Part shown: positions 26,401 to 34,980 of the stretch, one piece after another
Layout of the letters: each line of letters starts with the position of its first letter
Position numbering within the stretch: position 1 is the stretch's first letter
NCBI GenBank assembly: GCA_018969045.1
Contig: JAGWZB010000007.1
Span: forward strand, 1-36,669
Origin: Planctomycetota bacterium
GTDB lineage: Bacteria; Planctomycetota; Planctomycetia; Pirellulales; Pirellulaceae
DNA: 36,669 bases
Reading direction: 5' to 3'
The notes under the pieces: generated by a model
What the model saw: the letters and a program-made list of their open reading frames with translations, nothing else
What the model was told of the DNA's origin: nothing
Databases searched by the model: none
Made by a program: the position numbers and the translations under genes

Positions 26401-27867
26401 ATGGTTCTCCTTACCGCCCTAAAGACACCTGGACTCCTTGGTACAACTTGCGCTTTGCTCCTGTGTATCTTGCCCGCAAGCCGCGCGGACTTTGTCGTGT
26501 ACCGTCTGCCGGGAACCCAAGTCACCGTGCTGCTCGAAGGTAAAACCAAAGGAGTCGGACACGGAACCTTCGAGTACACCCACCCTTCCTTGGGTATCCT
26601 GACCTTCAGCCATGACTCTGCTTTGATCATCAAAGCTCCCACCAAGTCCGAAGAGTATCGACGGCTTTGGAACCAAGCTCGCCAAGACTCATCCTTTGAA
26701 GCTTACATCCAAGCCGCCCGATTCGCCATCCGAAGCGGCTTGCTCGATGAGTTCAAAGAGTGCTGCAACGCAGCTTATAAAATCCAACCCGAGCATCCGA
26801 CCATGCTACGCCTGCTTGAAGCCCGCAAGAGGATCAAAGAACCCCTCGGACACTGGGAGCAATGCCAAAAGGAACTTCGCGAGTCGGTCCCTCTTTCCAC
26901 GATGAAGTTCGCGCAGAGCGAGCACTATCTACTGCTGCACGACACCGGCGAGAACAAAGTCGGCAGGACCCGACAAACGCGTGCTCAAAGCCGATTGGAA
27001 TTGCTCGAAAAAGTCTACGAATCGTATTTCATGAAGTTCGCCCTCGAAGGCATCGTGCTCGATACTCCCAAAGAACCCATGAAAGTCGTTCTCTTCGGCC
27101 AAGAACAAGACTATGTCAGCTACACCCAACAACGCGACAGTGCCTTGATCGGTGCCCTTGGGTATTGGTCCGCCCAAGACAATATCGCGGTGTTCTTCGA
27201 TCAAGGAACCACCCAACGCATGAAGGCGCTCGAGGAACACGCCAAGGAACTCCAAAAGAACAAAATGAGGTCTCGCGGTTCTCCACAAGCCAAAGATGCA
27301 GCCTACCTAGCCAACACCGTCGAACTGCTAGTGAAACTTACCCGACAAGGAGATGACATCGAAGTCGTTTCGCACGAAGCAACCCATCAACTTGCCGGCA
27401 ACTCCGGAATCATGCCACGCAACAAAGTTGCACTGCGTTGGGCGCACGAAGGTCTAGCGACCTATTTCGAAACCTCCAGCGATGCCCTCTGGGGAGGTAT
27501 CGGTGCGGTCAACGAAAGCCGCCTGAAAAGCTATTACCGCGTCTCCTCGGATCCACGACGCAGCGACATCGGCCTGCTGGTCTGCGACGGCCTTTTCGAT
27601 CTTGCTCAAAACCAACAAGAAGAAGCCGATGTGTACGGTCAAGCCTGGGGACTGACCCATTTCCTCATGGAACGACGCTTCGATGACCTCATGGATTACT
27701 ATCGAAAAATCTCCGCCATCGAATCGTCCAACCAAACCATCACTCGCGGTGACTTGGTCAAACTCTTCAGCGAATCTTTCGGCGATCTAAAGCTTCTGCA
27801 ATCCCAGTGGCAAGCCCACATGCGGGAACTCAAAACCGATCTGGATCGCGCCAAAGTAGACCGATAA
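26401..27867 (+). CDS. secreted DUF1570 gluzincin-type metallopeptidase
   Basis: A 488-aa protein starting at ATG 26401, which opens a signal peptide (LLGTTCALLLCILPASRA); the track start 249 nt upstream lies inside the transporter gene. Residues 325-329 read HEATH, an HExxH zinc site, and WAHEGLATYFE follows with Glu350 about 21 residues later, the usual third ligand spacing of gluzincins. This combination marks DUF1570, common in planctomycetes. The N-terminal ~120 residues may carry a short beta domain and a helical repeat (AAYKIQPEHPTMLRLLEARKRI). The gene follows the symporter by 37 nt and may share its transcript. The natural substrate is unknown. Confidence 0.85.
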   Translation: MVLLTALKTPGLLGTTCALLLCILPASRADFVVYRLPGTQVTVLLEGKTKGVGHGTFEYTHPSLGILTFSHDSALIIKAPTKSEEYRRLWNQARQDSSFEAYIQAARFAIRSGLLDEFKECCNAAYKIQPEHPTMLRLLEARKRIKEPLGHWEQCQKELRESVPLSTMKFAQSEHYLLLHDTGENKVGRTRQTRAQSRLELLEKVYESYFMKFALEGIVLDTPKEPMKVVLFGQEQDYVSYTQQRDSALIGALGYWSAQDNIAVFFDQGTTQRMKALEEHAKELQKNKMRSRGSPQAKDAAYLANTVELLVKLTRQGDDIEVVSHEATHQLAGNSGIMPRNKVALRWAHEGLATYFETSSDALWGGIGAVNESRLKSYYRVSSDPRRSDIGLLVCDGLFDLAQNQQEEADVYGQAWGLTHFLMERRFDDLMDYYRKISAIESSNQTITRGDLVKLFSESFGDLKLLQSQWQAHMRELKTDLDRAKVDR

Positions 27868-27880
27868 GCCCCACCTCAGA

Positions 27881-28129
27881 TCAACCCGACCCAAGACACT
27901 CTGCCATCTGCAGAGCACCAGGGGTCTGAGACCAATCCAGAACTCCCAACGCACAGCGCACCTGCTCAAGCTGCTCGGGAACCGATAACGCTTCGTCCAC
28001 AAACAATATCGCCCGATCACCAACCCGAACCAATCCACCCCGCACCCCAGCGAGCCACTCGCTACGCACCTGAATCCCTTCTTCTTGGGCGATTGCTAGC
28101 ATTGTTTCGAGCGTTTCCAAGCTGTTCAT
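27881..28129 (-). CDS. small conserved protein, function unknown
   Basis: An 82-aa soluble protein starting at ATG 28129; the track's upstream start adds 23 residues of no visible pattern. A block of IQVRSEWLAGVRGGLVRVGDRAILFVDEAL, followed by an EQLEQVRCAL helix, has the look of a family I associate with planctomycetes (a Gly-rich beta hairpin with a buried FVD). No catalytic motif is seen. It is divergent from the histidine kinase gene with a 130-nt gap, and converges with the DUF1570 gene. Confidence 0.6.
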   Translation of the reverse strand: MNSLETLETMLAIAQEEGIQVRSEWLAGVRGGLVRVGDRAILFVDEALSVPEQLEQVRCALGVLDWSQTPGALQMAECLGSG

Positions 28130-28259
28130 AGCGATTGGATTTCCGAGGTTTAATGAAAACAGAGTCATCGAGCAAGTTTCCGAAATATTTCCTAGCACAA
28201 TTGCTCAGTCCGTCGCAATCCTGGTGCATACCGATGCCCAAGAATCCGATACTCATCCT

Positions 28260-29048
28260 ATGGACCAAAACAAAATACCCACATCGGTTGATTCGGATTC
28301 GCAGCGTTGGATCCAAGAGCTTCAAGAACGCTTGGTGCAGTGCGAACGCCTTGCGGCCGTCGGTGAGCTGACGAGCACCACCACGCATGAGTTCAATAAC
28401 ATCCTCATGACCATCTTGAATTACGCCAAACTGGGACTGCGTCACAAGGATGACGCGACGCGGGAAAAAGCCCTGGCTCGCATCCTCGATGCAGCCAATC
28501 GCGGAGCGAAAATCACCAGCTTGGTCCTGGGCCTTTCCCGATCCTCTTCGGGAAGCCTCGACCCGGTCGATCTGGTAGCAATCGTCCAAGACGCCTTGGT
28601 CCTGCTTGAAAAGGAACTTCAAAAATACCGCATCCATGTTGAAAAAGAGTTTTCCAGCGTCCCTAACATTCTGGGTTCTGCTGGCCAACTTCAACGCCTC
28701 CTGCTGAACCTGATCACCAATGCCCGACAAGCGATGAAAGAAAACGGGACGCTCCGTATTGTGGTCAAGCATGACGCTAAAACCAACTCGGTGGTCCTTA
28801 CCGTCAGAGACAATGGTTCAGGGATTCCCAAAGAAGTCCTACCTAAGATCTTCGATCGGTTCTTTACGACCAAGTCTGGGCCGGATGCATCGGGCAAAGG
28901 GGGCACAGGCCTTGGCCTGTCGGCTTGCAAGCAGATCATCGACGAGCACAAGGGCCGTATCCGAGTCGAGAGCACGGTGGGCAAAGGAACCGCCTTTACT
29001 ATCCGATTCCCCGCGGCTGCGATGGCAAGGGCCACACCAGCGGCCTAG
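28260..29048 (+). CDS. soluble NtrB-like histidine kinase
   Basis: A 262-aa two-component kinase with no membrane segment and no PAS or other sensor domain. HisKA occupies residues ~30-95 with the phospho-acceptor His43 in TTHEFNNIL. The ATPase domain shows the N box NLITNARQAM, G1 DNGSGIP, F box FFTTK and G2 GGTGLGLS. Such short kinases of the NtrB/AtoS type often pair with sigma-54 activators, but no response regulator lies adjacent. I start at ATG 28260; the track start adds 12 residues. It converges with the RND permease gene with 4 nt between stops. The input signal must come from a partner protein. Confidence 0.9.
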   Translation: MDQNKIPTSVDSDSQRWIQELQERLVQCERLAAVGELTSTTTHEFNNILMTILNYAKLGLRHKDDATREKALARILDAANRGAKITSLVLGLSRSSSGSLDPVDLVAIVQDALVLLEKELQKYRIHVEKEFSSVPNILGSAGQLQRLLLNLITNARQAMKENGTLRIVVKHDAKTNSVVLTVRDNGSGIPKEVLPKIFDRFFTTKSGPDASGKGGTGLGLSACKQIIDEHKGRIRVESTVGKGTAFTIRFPAAAMARATPAA

Positions 29049-29052
29049 CCTC

Positions 29053-32000
29053 CTAACGCGTTGCTTCCCTTCGGGCGTAGAAGAGCCAGTAGGTCACCGG
29101 GATCACAAAGAGTGTAAAGATCGTGCTGGCAATAAGCCCGAAAATCAGCGACCATCCCAAACCGGAGAAGATCGGATCGAGGGTGATCGGAATGGCCGAT
29201 AACATCGCTGCTCCGGCCGTCAGCAAGATCGGTCGCAAACGCACAACCCGACTCTCTAGGATCGCGTCGAACAACGGCCGACCATTGCGAACTGCTTGTT
29301 CCATAAAGTCCACCAAGATGATCGAATCCCGCGTGACGATCCCCGAAAGTGCGATCATCCCAATCATGGCCGTTGCTGTGAAATAGACCGGATCGGCATA
29401 GCCTCCAACATTCGTTGCCGCGATCTGATTGAGCATATAAAAGCCGGGCATGACTCCCAGTACAGTCAATGGAATAGCAAGCATCACAATGACGGGTATC
29501 AAGAACGATCCGGTCTGAGCGACCAGGATGATATAAATCAAAACCATCGCGGCTCCAAAGGCCAATCCCAAGTCGCGGAAGACATCCAAGGTGATCTGCC
29601 ATTCGCCTTCCCCAGAGAAACGGGCAGTAAGGCCTTCTTGCAACCCCCAAGCAATTCCAGAACCGTTGGCAAGGAAGGTTCGAGACCCAACCTTTCTCGC
29701 CGTTGTTTGGGCAACAAACGATCCGCCCGCCTGCATTCCAGTAGGTATTTCTTGATCGGCCAACACATCGACAATGCAGTCGGCGGGTGGACGGCCAGCC
29801 GTCTCGGCCATAACGTAAGCGACCCGCTGTAGATTCTTGTGATAGATCGTTTGCCCGACACTATCTTGTTGCCAATAACCGATCTCGGTCAATCGCACCA
29901 AGGATCCGCTGTGCCCGCGAACAGCGATCTGACTCAGTTCCAGTGGGTCCTGCCTGAGCGCCTGTGGCAGTCGAACGACAATCTCCAATGGCCTGCGTTC
30001 TGCGGGTACCCTAAGCAATCCGCTGGTCTCGCCGACGGAGGCTGTCCGCACTGCAGCAGCAATATCGCTGACGCTGATTCCGGCCAACGCAGCCTTTTCC
30101 TGATCGGGAACAAACGTCAGTCGCACCATGGGAGCTTCGGACATATCGTCGACTTCAACCACTCCAGGCTCTTGCTCGAGCCGCTTCTTGACAACCTTGG
30201 CCGAAGCAAGCAGGTCGTCATAGGAGGTTTCGGATTGCCCGTAGACTTCCGCCACGATCGATGCCAAGACCGGTGGTCCCGGCGGTAGTTCTACCAACCG
30301 GAGCTTGCCGCCGGCTCGCTGGGCCAACTGAGTCAATTCATCGCGCAGCCTCAGTGTGATCGCATGACTTTGCTGCACGCGATTCTTCTTGCCGACAAGA
30401 TTGACTCGTATCTCCCCCTGATGGGTCGCACCGCGAAGATAATAGTGTCGCACCAATCCGTTGAAATCGATCGGGCTGGGGCATCCCACATAGCTGGTGT
30501 AGTCGATCACCTCGGGTTCCCCAGCGATGCGATCTTCGATCTGTTGAAGGACCGCCGAAGTCCTCTCTAGCGTCGTGCCTTCGTCCATGTCCAAGAGCAC
30601 CAGAAACTCATTCTTGTTATCGAAGGGCAGCATCTTCAGTGGCACCATCCGCAGAGCACCAAGCCCCATGGCGGCAAAGGTCAAAACCCCAATGATCGCA
30701 AGAAAACCAAGAGCTCTCAGACGGTTCTTCAGCAGCGGGGCCATGATTGGTTTGAAAATCCGATACAGCAACGTCTTGCTGACTGCCTCCGGGTCGTAGG
30801 CCGCATGGTTACCGACGCTATCGGTCCCCCCCGAAGTCTCGGTGGTTGCCTCGTCGCTGTGCTCAAAACCATGCTTGAGCACATGGTAGCTCAGCCAGGG
30901 CGTGATCGTAAATGCAACGACCATCGACATGAGCATCGCCACCGGTACGTTCAATGCCATCGGGGACATGTATGGCCCCATCATGCCGGTGATAAAGAAC
31001 ATCGGCAAGAAACTGACGATAACGGCCAGCGTAGCACTGATCAGCGGCGGTCGAATCTCCGCGACAGCTTCAAGCACAATCCGCCGCGATGCTCTCTTCT
31101 TCTCATGGAAATGCCTTGCGATGTTCTCGACGTCAACGATCGGGTCATCGACCAGCAAACCCAAGGCCAGGATCAATGCAAAGAGTGTGACTCGATTGAT
31201 CGTAAACCCAAAGAGCAAATTGACAAACAAGGTCAAACCAAAAACCACAGGAACGGCGATAGCCACAATGAAGGCCTCGCGCCAGCCCATGCCAATGGTC
31301 AGCAGCAGTATCACAATCAGGATCGCGATTCCCAACGCCTCGATCAACTCGTTGACTTTTTCGTTAGCGGTAAGCCCAGCGTTGCGGCTGATGATCAAAT
31401 CCACATCGTCTGGCAAAACACTCTCTCGCAACCTCTCGGCTTGGTCGATCACCAAATTCGATACCCAGACTGCGTTGGCACCTTTTTGTTTCGAAATCGC
31501 AATCGTGACTGCAGGCCTGCTGTGCCGCTGTCGGTGAGAATCTGGCGAGGCCCCATGGATGTCTTGGTGATGGCCACCAAGAAAGGTTCCCGGAGTTCCC
31601 TCATGCTGCGGGAATTCCGATGCGGCACCCCAACCATGACGGACATACGTGCGCGGCTCGGGGGCTGAATCGATCACCCTTGCGATGTCTTTCAAATACA
31701 CCGGCATTCCCTGGAATACTCCGACGACCAAGTCGCTCAGCTGGCCAGGATAACGGAGACCAGCCGACGTGCGAAGCTGGATCTGCATGTCGGACCTTGC
31801 AATCTGATCACCAGGTGACACATCGTTGGCCGCTCGAATGGCCCGCTGAACATCGCTGAGGGTGAGCTGATAAGCCTGCAACCGATCTGGCGAAACTTCG
31901 ACTTGAACCACCCTCGATTCGCCACCGACGATATACGCTCGATTGACATTGCGAATGGTTGCAAGTCGTTCGATAAGCTCTTCGCTGATTCGACGCAACT

Positions 32001-32496
32001 GAAAACTATCGTCGCTTGCACCCTGGAGCGTCAGCGTCACGATCGGAACATCGTCGATCTCGACAGGTTTGAGGATCCAGTCTCGCACGGCCGAAGGGAT
32101 CGAATCTTGGTTCTCGTTGAGCTTCTTAAAAAGCTTGACCAAACTGCGTTCTCGATCTTGACCGACGTAGAATCGCACCGTGATGACCGCTTGGTCATCA
32201 CGCGACATGCTATAGACATACTCGACCCCATCGATCTGGGAGAGCATCCGCTCCAAGGGGGTCGAAACTAGCTGCTCGACCTGCTTGGAATCGTAACCAG
32301 GCGCGTTGACAAAGATGTCCGCAAGCGGCACGACGATCTGAGGATCTTCTTCGCGCGGGGTAAACCACAAGGCCGCTAAGCCGACCAATGATGCCGCGAT
32401 GATCAGAATGATCGACAGATTGCTGTCGACAAAGGCCCGAACGATTCCTGATAGAAAGTCGTTTGGCCCATGATCTTGTGATGGAGATTTGGACAC
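29053..32496 (-). CDS. RND-family efflux permease (HAE1/AcrB-type)
   Basis: A 1147-aa inner-membrane antiporter. Twelve helices are expected in the classical 1+5, 1+5 pattern. The proton-relay pair Asp450-Asp451 is in LLVDDPIVDVENI, typical of AcrB-like pumps. The start codon is GTG and overlaps the adaptor's TAG by one base, so the two are translationally coupled. At residues ~288-330 is an unusual stretch rich in His (QHEG, GGHHQ, DIHG, DSHRQRHS) in the first periplasmic region, before PAVTIAISKQKGANAVWV. This is either a metal- or substrate-related insert or a variable loop. It has no outer-membrane partner gene beside it. The substrate cannot be deduced. Confidence 0.92.
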   Translation of the reverse strand: MSKSPSQDHGPNDFLSGIVRAFVDSNLSIILIIAASLVGLAALWFTPREEDPQIVVPLADIFVNAPGYDSKQVEQLVSTPLERMLSQIDGVEYVYSMSRDDQAVITVRFYVGQDRERSLVKLFKKLNENQDSIPSAVRDWILKPVEIDDVPIVTLTLQGASDDSFQLRRISEELIERLATIRNVNRAYIVGGESRVVQVEVSPDRLQAYQLTLSDVQRAIRAANDVSPGDQIARSDMQIQLRTSAGLRYPGQLSDLVVGVFQGMPVYLKDIARVIDSAPEPRTYVRHGWGAASEFPQHEGTPGTFLGGHHQDIHGASPDSHRQRHSRPAVTIAISKQKGANAVWVSNLVIDQAERLRESVLPDDVDLIISRNAGLTANEKVNELIEALGIAILIVILLLTIGMGWREAFIVAIAVPVVFGLTLFVNLLFGFTINRVTLFALILALGLLVDDPIVDVENIARHFHEKKRASRRIVLEAVAEIRPPLISATLAVIVSFLPMFFITGMMGPYMSPMALNVPVAMLMSMVVAFTITPWLSYHVLKHGFEHSDEATTETSGGTDSVGNHAAYDPEAVSKTLLYRIFKPIMAPLLKNRLRALGFLAIIGVLTFAAMGLGALRMVPLKMLPFDNKNEFLVLLDMDEGTTLERTSAVLQQIEDRIAGEPEVIDYTSYVGCPSPIDFNGLVRHYYLRGATHQGEIRVNLVGKKNRVQQSHAITLRLRDELTQLAQRAGGKLRLVELPPGPPVLASIVAEVYGQSETSYDDLLASAKVVKKRLEQEPGVVEVDDMSEAPMVRLTFVPDQEKAALAGISVSDIAAAVRTASVGETSGLLRVPAERRPLEIVVRLPQALRQDPLELSQIAVRGHSGSLVRLTEIGYWQQDSVGQTIYHKNLQRVAYVMAETAGRPPADCIVDVLADQEIPTGMQAGGSFVAQTTARKVGSRTFLANGSGIAWGLQEGLTARFSGEGEWQITLDVFRDLGLAFGAAMVLIYIILVAQTGSFLIPVIVMLAIPLTVLGVMPGFYMLNQIAATNVGGYADPVYFTATAMIGMIALSGIVTRDSIILVDFMEQAVRNGRPLFDAILESRVVRLRPILLTAGAAMLSAIPITLDPIFSGLGWSLIFGLIASTIFTLFVIPVTYWLFYARREATR

Positions 32497-33614
32497 TATC
32501 GAACCTCCGCCGCAGTTTTGCGCACCAGGAGAATTTCTCCTTCTCGTACGCCTGCTAGGATCTGGACTTGATCTCCATACTCGCGGCCCAACTGCACATT
32601 GCGACGGCGCACGTGTCCATCCTCGGCGATGTTGACCATCGCCAACTGACCAATGCGCGTGATGGAGTCTTGAGGTACCAAGATCGCCGGTTCAGTACCC
32701 AAGGGCAATTTGAGTCTACCGAACATTCCACTGTAGATCCCTTCAGGCAATGCCCCTTTGACTTTGACCTCGAAGGAGTGTGTGGCCGAATCAGCCTGCG
32801 GCACCACTTCGCTTATGGTCGCTTGGGTCTCAAACTTCAGCGCATCCAAACTCGCGTTGATGCTTTGACCCGGCTTGAGCGACAGGGCAAGGCTTTCGCG
32901 GACTTGAGCGACCAGTTGCATTTGTGTCGGATCGTATATCCGGAATAAAACTTGACCCGGCACCGCCGTATCCCCTGCCCTGACTTGCTTGTCGACGATG
33001 ATGCCGTCAAAAGGAGCAGCGATGGTTGCAAACGACAGTTGGATACGAGCCTCCTCGATCGACTGCTTGGCCCTTTGGACCTCGGCATTGGCAGATCGCA
33101 AATCGGCTTCACGAGATTGGTATTCCGACTGCGAAATCGCTGATTGAGCCAACAGCGAATTGGCTCGCTGAAACTCCGATTGAGCTTGAACTTGCCTGGC
33201 TTGGGCCGCCACAAGGTTCGAGTCGACCTGGCCCAGCCGAGCTCTTAAGTCTTGATCTTGAAGCTTGACCAAGACCTCACCGGCACGAACTTTCTGACCC
33301 GCCGTAACGCTGACCTCCTCGATACGCGCAAGGATTTTGGAAGCCACCGCAGCCTCGTGAACCGCTTGGATCGTCCCAACGGCCGTCTCGTACCGAGGGA
33401 TGTCCACCGACTTCAAAGCCACAAGCTCGGCACCCTGCGGGATCGTCCGCGGCGGAGGATCTGCCAAGCCGTGGACCTTAGGGTGAAAAATTCCCGCCGC
33501 CCACAAGAGCATCCATAGGACCGCCGCAAGGCCAATAAGCACCAACAACCAGGACCTCAGCTCGCGCAGCAACACCGCAAGTCCAGCCAATCGAGTATTC
33601 ATCGCTTTGTTCAT
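32496..33614 (-). CDS. RND efflux membrane-fusion adaptor
   Basis: A 372-aa periplasmic adaptor (HlyD/AcrA type). One N-terminal membrane anchor (about residues 20-42) is followed by the split lipoyl domain (VASKILARIEEVSVTAGQKVRAGEVLVKL and FATIAAPFDGIIVDK). Between these is a hairpin of coiled helices rich in Ala/Gln (about 110-185), then beta-barrel and membrane-proximal parts. It bridges the permease to an outer-membrane channel. The first Met at 33614 and the one four codons later are both usable. It overlaps the permease by one base, and lies 21 nt after the rhodanese gene. No outer-membrane factor is encoded nearby, so a shared TolC-like protein must serve. Confidence 0.92.
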   Translation of the reverse strand: MNKAMNTRLAGLAVLLRELRSWLLVLIGLAAVLWMLLWAAGIFHPKVHGLADPPPRTIPQGAELVALKSVDIPRYETAVGTIQAVHEAAVASKILARIEEVSVTAGQKVRAGEVLVKLQDQDLRARLGQVDSNLVAAQARQVQAQSEFQRANSLLAQSAISQSEYQSREADLRSANAEVQRAKQSIEEARIQLSFATIAAPFDGIIVDKQVRAGDTAVPGQVLFRIYDPTQMQLVAQVRESLALSLKPGQSINASLDALKFETQATISEVVPQADSATHSFEVKVKGALPEGIYSGMFGRLKLPLGTEPAILVPQDSITRIGQLAMVNIAEDGHVRRRNVQLGREYGDQVQILAGVREGEILLVRKTAAEVR

Positions 33615-33635
33615 TCTGTAAGTGGGGCGGAGCCT

Positions 33636-34166
33636 TTACGACTTGGCTTGATTCCAGGGCATTTTGGCAAGGCACATACCCATCATGCAGCTATCAAAAA
33701 GACCTGCATGCAGCAGGCCTGCTCCCATCAAACCCGATAGAACGGCCCATCGAGTATCATGAACCAATGCCAGTAACGAAAAAAGAAAGATCAAAGAGCC
33801 TGCCAGCATGCGAACTTGGCGATCCAACGCAATGGTTTTTTTGCCTCGGGTGACCGGCAAGCCGGCTTGGTCCCAAGCCATCGTGCCACCTTCGACATTC
33901 ACGACGTTGCTCAGTCCTGAGCCGAGCAGGCTCTGGCAAGCCTGACTGCCCCGCGCACCAGATCGGCAAATCACATAGATCGGCTCTGTCGAATTTGGAT
34001 CCACTCCAAGGGCCGAAGGACTGAGCTTATCGAGCGGGATGTTTTTAGCGATGTCGACATGAATCTCTTGGTACTCCGCCGGGGTTCGCACATCGACCAA
34101 GTGGATCGATTTGCCTTGCGTCATCAGTTCAAAAAGTTGCTTCGGAGAGATGGTCTGGTTGGACAT
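33636..34166 (-). CDS. YgaP-like membrane rhodanese (rhodanese plus DUF2892)
   Basis: A 176-aa protein with a rhodanese domain (about residues 7-105) carrying the active-site loop ICRSGARG, with catalytic Cys67, which accepts a sulfane sulfur as a persulfide. After it come two hydrophobic helices (about 118-135 and 139-160) of the DUF2892 type, ending CMMGMCLAKMPWNQ with additional cysteines. This order is that of E. coli YgaP, a membrane sulfurtransferase. It lies 67 nt after the ArsR-type regulator and 21 nt before the RND adaptor, so transcription is probably shared. Its role in handling reactive sulfur species is inferred from the family. Confidence 0.9.
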   Translation of the reverse strand: MSNQTISPKQLFELMTQGKSIHLVDVRTPAEYQEIHVDIAKNIPLDKLSPSALGVDPNSTEPIYVICRSGARGSQACQSLLGSGLSNVVNVEGGTMAWDQAGLPVTRGKKTIALDRQVRMLAGSLIFLFSLLALVHDTRWAVLSGLMGAGLLHAGLFDSCMMGMCLAKMPWNQAKS

Positions 34167-34233
34167 CGGAGGTGGTCTTGTGGATAGAGGAACGATTGGA
34201 AGGATTTAGGTCGATAATGGATTTGTCGATGAT

Positions 34234-34545
34234 TTACTTTTTGGCACCGAAGCGGTCTTCGATGCACTGAAGGATATTTTTCAGGTGGGGTTCGATGACC
34301 TCGTAGTAAACCTTTCTGCCGTCGCGTTTGCTGGCTAGGAATCCGCATCGTTGCATGAGCCGAAGGTGTTCGGAGGCCATGGGGGTGGGGATCTCGCAGG
34401 CTTGGGCCAGTTCGGTGACCGTGAACTGTTGGGCCATGAGCATTTGCAGCATGCGCAGGCGGTGCGGGTGGGCCAAGACCCTTAAGCATTCGGCGGCTTG
34501 GCCAAGCGATTCCAGACTCGTTAGTTTGACTTTGGTCGTAGACAT
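34234..34545 (-). CDS. ArsR-family winged-helix repressor
   Basis: A 103-aa DNA-binding regulator. The winged helix reads VLAHPHRLRMLQMLM, FTVTELAQACEIPTPMASEHLRLMQRCGFLASKRDGRKVYYEV, with the recognition helix in PTPMASEHLRLM. Cysteines are at positions 20, 50, 67 and 94. The classical CxC motif of metal-sensing ArsR/CadC is absent, so thiol chemistry at Cys20/Cys94 (helix 1 and helix 5) or another pair may sense the signal instead; this is a guess. A GGAAGGAAA Shine-Dalgarno precedes ATG 34545. The arrangement ArsR-YgaP-like matches E. coli ygaV-ygaP. The gene is probably autoregulated (see palindrome). Confidence 0.9.
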   Translation of the reverse strand: MSTTKVKLTSLESLGQAAECLRVLAHPHRLRMLQMLMAQQFTVTELAQACEIPTPMASEHLRLMQRCGFLASKRDGRKVYYEVIEPHLKNILQCIEDRFGAKK

Positions 34546-34580
34546 TGCGGTTTCCTTCCAGAGCCCATCGGTTGCGGTTG

Positions 34581-34594
34581 GATCCGCGCGGATC
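34581..34594. promoter_or_regulatory. perfect 14-bp palindrome, candidate ArsR operator
   Basis: GATCCGC joined to GCGGATC is a perfect 14-bp palindrome, just downstream of the -10 box of the ArsR operon promoter and 36 nt before the ArsR start codon. A second, imperfect dyad CCAAT-AGTA-ATTGG (34631-34644) overlaps the -35 region. Either fits a site for a dimeric repressor; the placement is the main evidence. Confidence 0.5.
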
Positions 34595-34605
34595 TCCCTT
34601 ATTTC

Positions 34606-34634
34606 AATATATCGGAACTTAGCTAACTATCCAA
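34606..34634 (-). promoter_or_regulatory. sigma-70-like promoter of the ArsR-rhodanese-RND operon
   Basis: On the minus strand, -35 TTGGAT (34634-34629), a 17-bp spacer and -10 TATATT (34611-34606) give a good match (four and five of six). Transcription should begin near 34599, about 54 nt before the ArsR start codon. No terminator is evident inside the operon. Confidence 0.6.
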
Positions 34635-34731
34635 TAGTAATTGGTTGAAAATGGGGCGAATGTTCAGAGAATGCAGGCAAATAGTGCTTGGACTGGGCTG
34701 TCCGGGGCTGGGGAATGGGTATGTTTTTGGC

Positions 34732-34759
34732 TTGACAGTTTCGGCCCGTGGCTTACACT
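34732..34759 (+). promoter_or_regulatory. sigma-70-like promoter of tRNA-Glu
   Basis: A consensus -35 TTGACA (34732-34737), a 16-bp spacer and a -10-like TACACT (34754-34759), about 83 nt upstream of the tRNA 5' end. The leader contains a small hairpin (AGCGTT-CAA-AACGCT) just before the tRNA. The remainder of the 297-nt stretch between ArsR and the tRNA otherwise contains only the operon promoter on the other strand. Confidence 0.6.
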
Positions 34760-34842
34760 TTCGCGTCCTAACTTTGCCTTGGCAAACGCGGGGCAGCGCA
34801 CAAAAAGCGTTGGAAGCGTTCAAAACGCTCAAAGCAATGATT

Positions 34843-34915
34843 GGCCCCGTCGTCTAGAGGCCTAGGACATCGCCCTTTCACGGCGGTAACACGGGTTCGA
34901 CTCCCGTCGGGGTCA
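34843..34915 (+). tRNA. tRNA-Glu (UUC)
   Basis: A 73-nt cloverleaf. GGCCCCG pairs with CGGGGTC (one G-U). The D arm is TCTAGAGGCCTAGGA, the anticodon arm CGCC-CTTTCAC-GGCG carries anticodon TTC, and the T arm is CGGG-TTCGACT-CCCG. The anticodon region is nearly the same as in E. coli tRNA-Glu. CCA is not encoded. A promoter precedes it and an intrinsic terminator follows. Confidence 0.96.
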
Positions 34916-34949
34916 CTGCTTGAACATCCATGAGGCATCTGCCACCATC

Positions 34950-34980
34950 AACACCCAGCAAAACGCTGGGTGTTTTGGTT
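34950..34980 (+). terminator. intrinsic terminator of tRNA-Glu
   Basis: AACACCCAGC and GCTGGGTGTT form a perfect 10-bp stem with a five-base loop, followed by TTGGTTTCT. It begins 35 nt after the tRNA 3' end on the same strand. The T-run is short and interrupted, but the stem is strong. Confidence 0.75.

Noticed and set aside
30805-31668. 287-aa plus-strand ORF opposite the RND permease
   Set aside because: An antisense shadow of a certain gene, with an unusual His/Asp/Gln-rich composition and no start signals.
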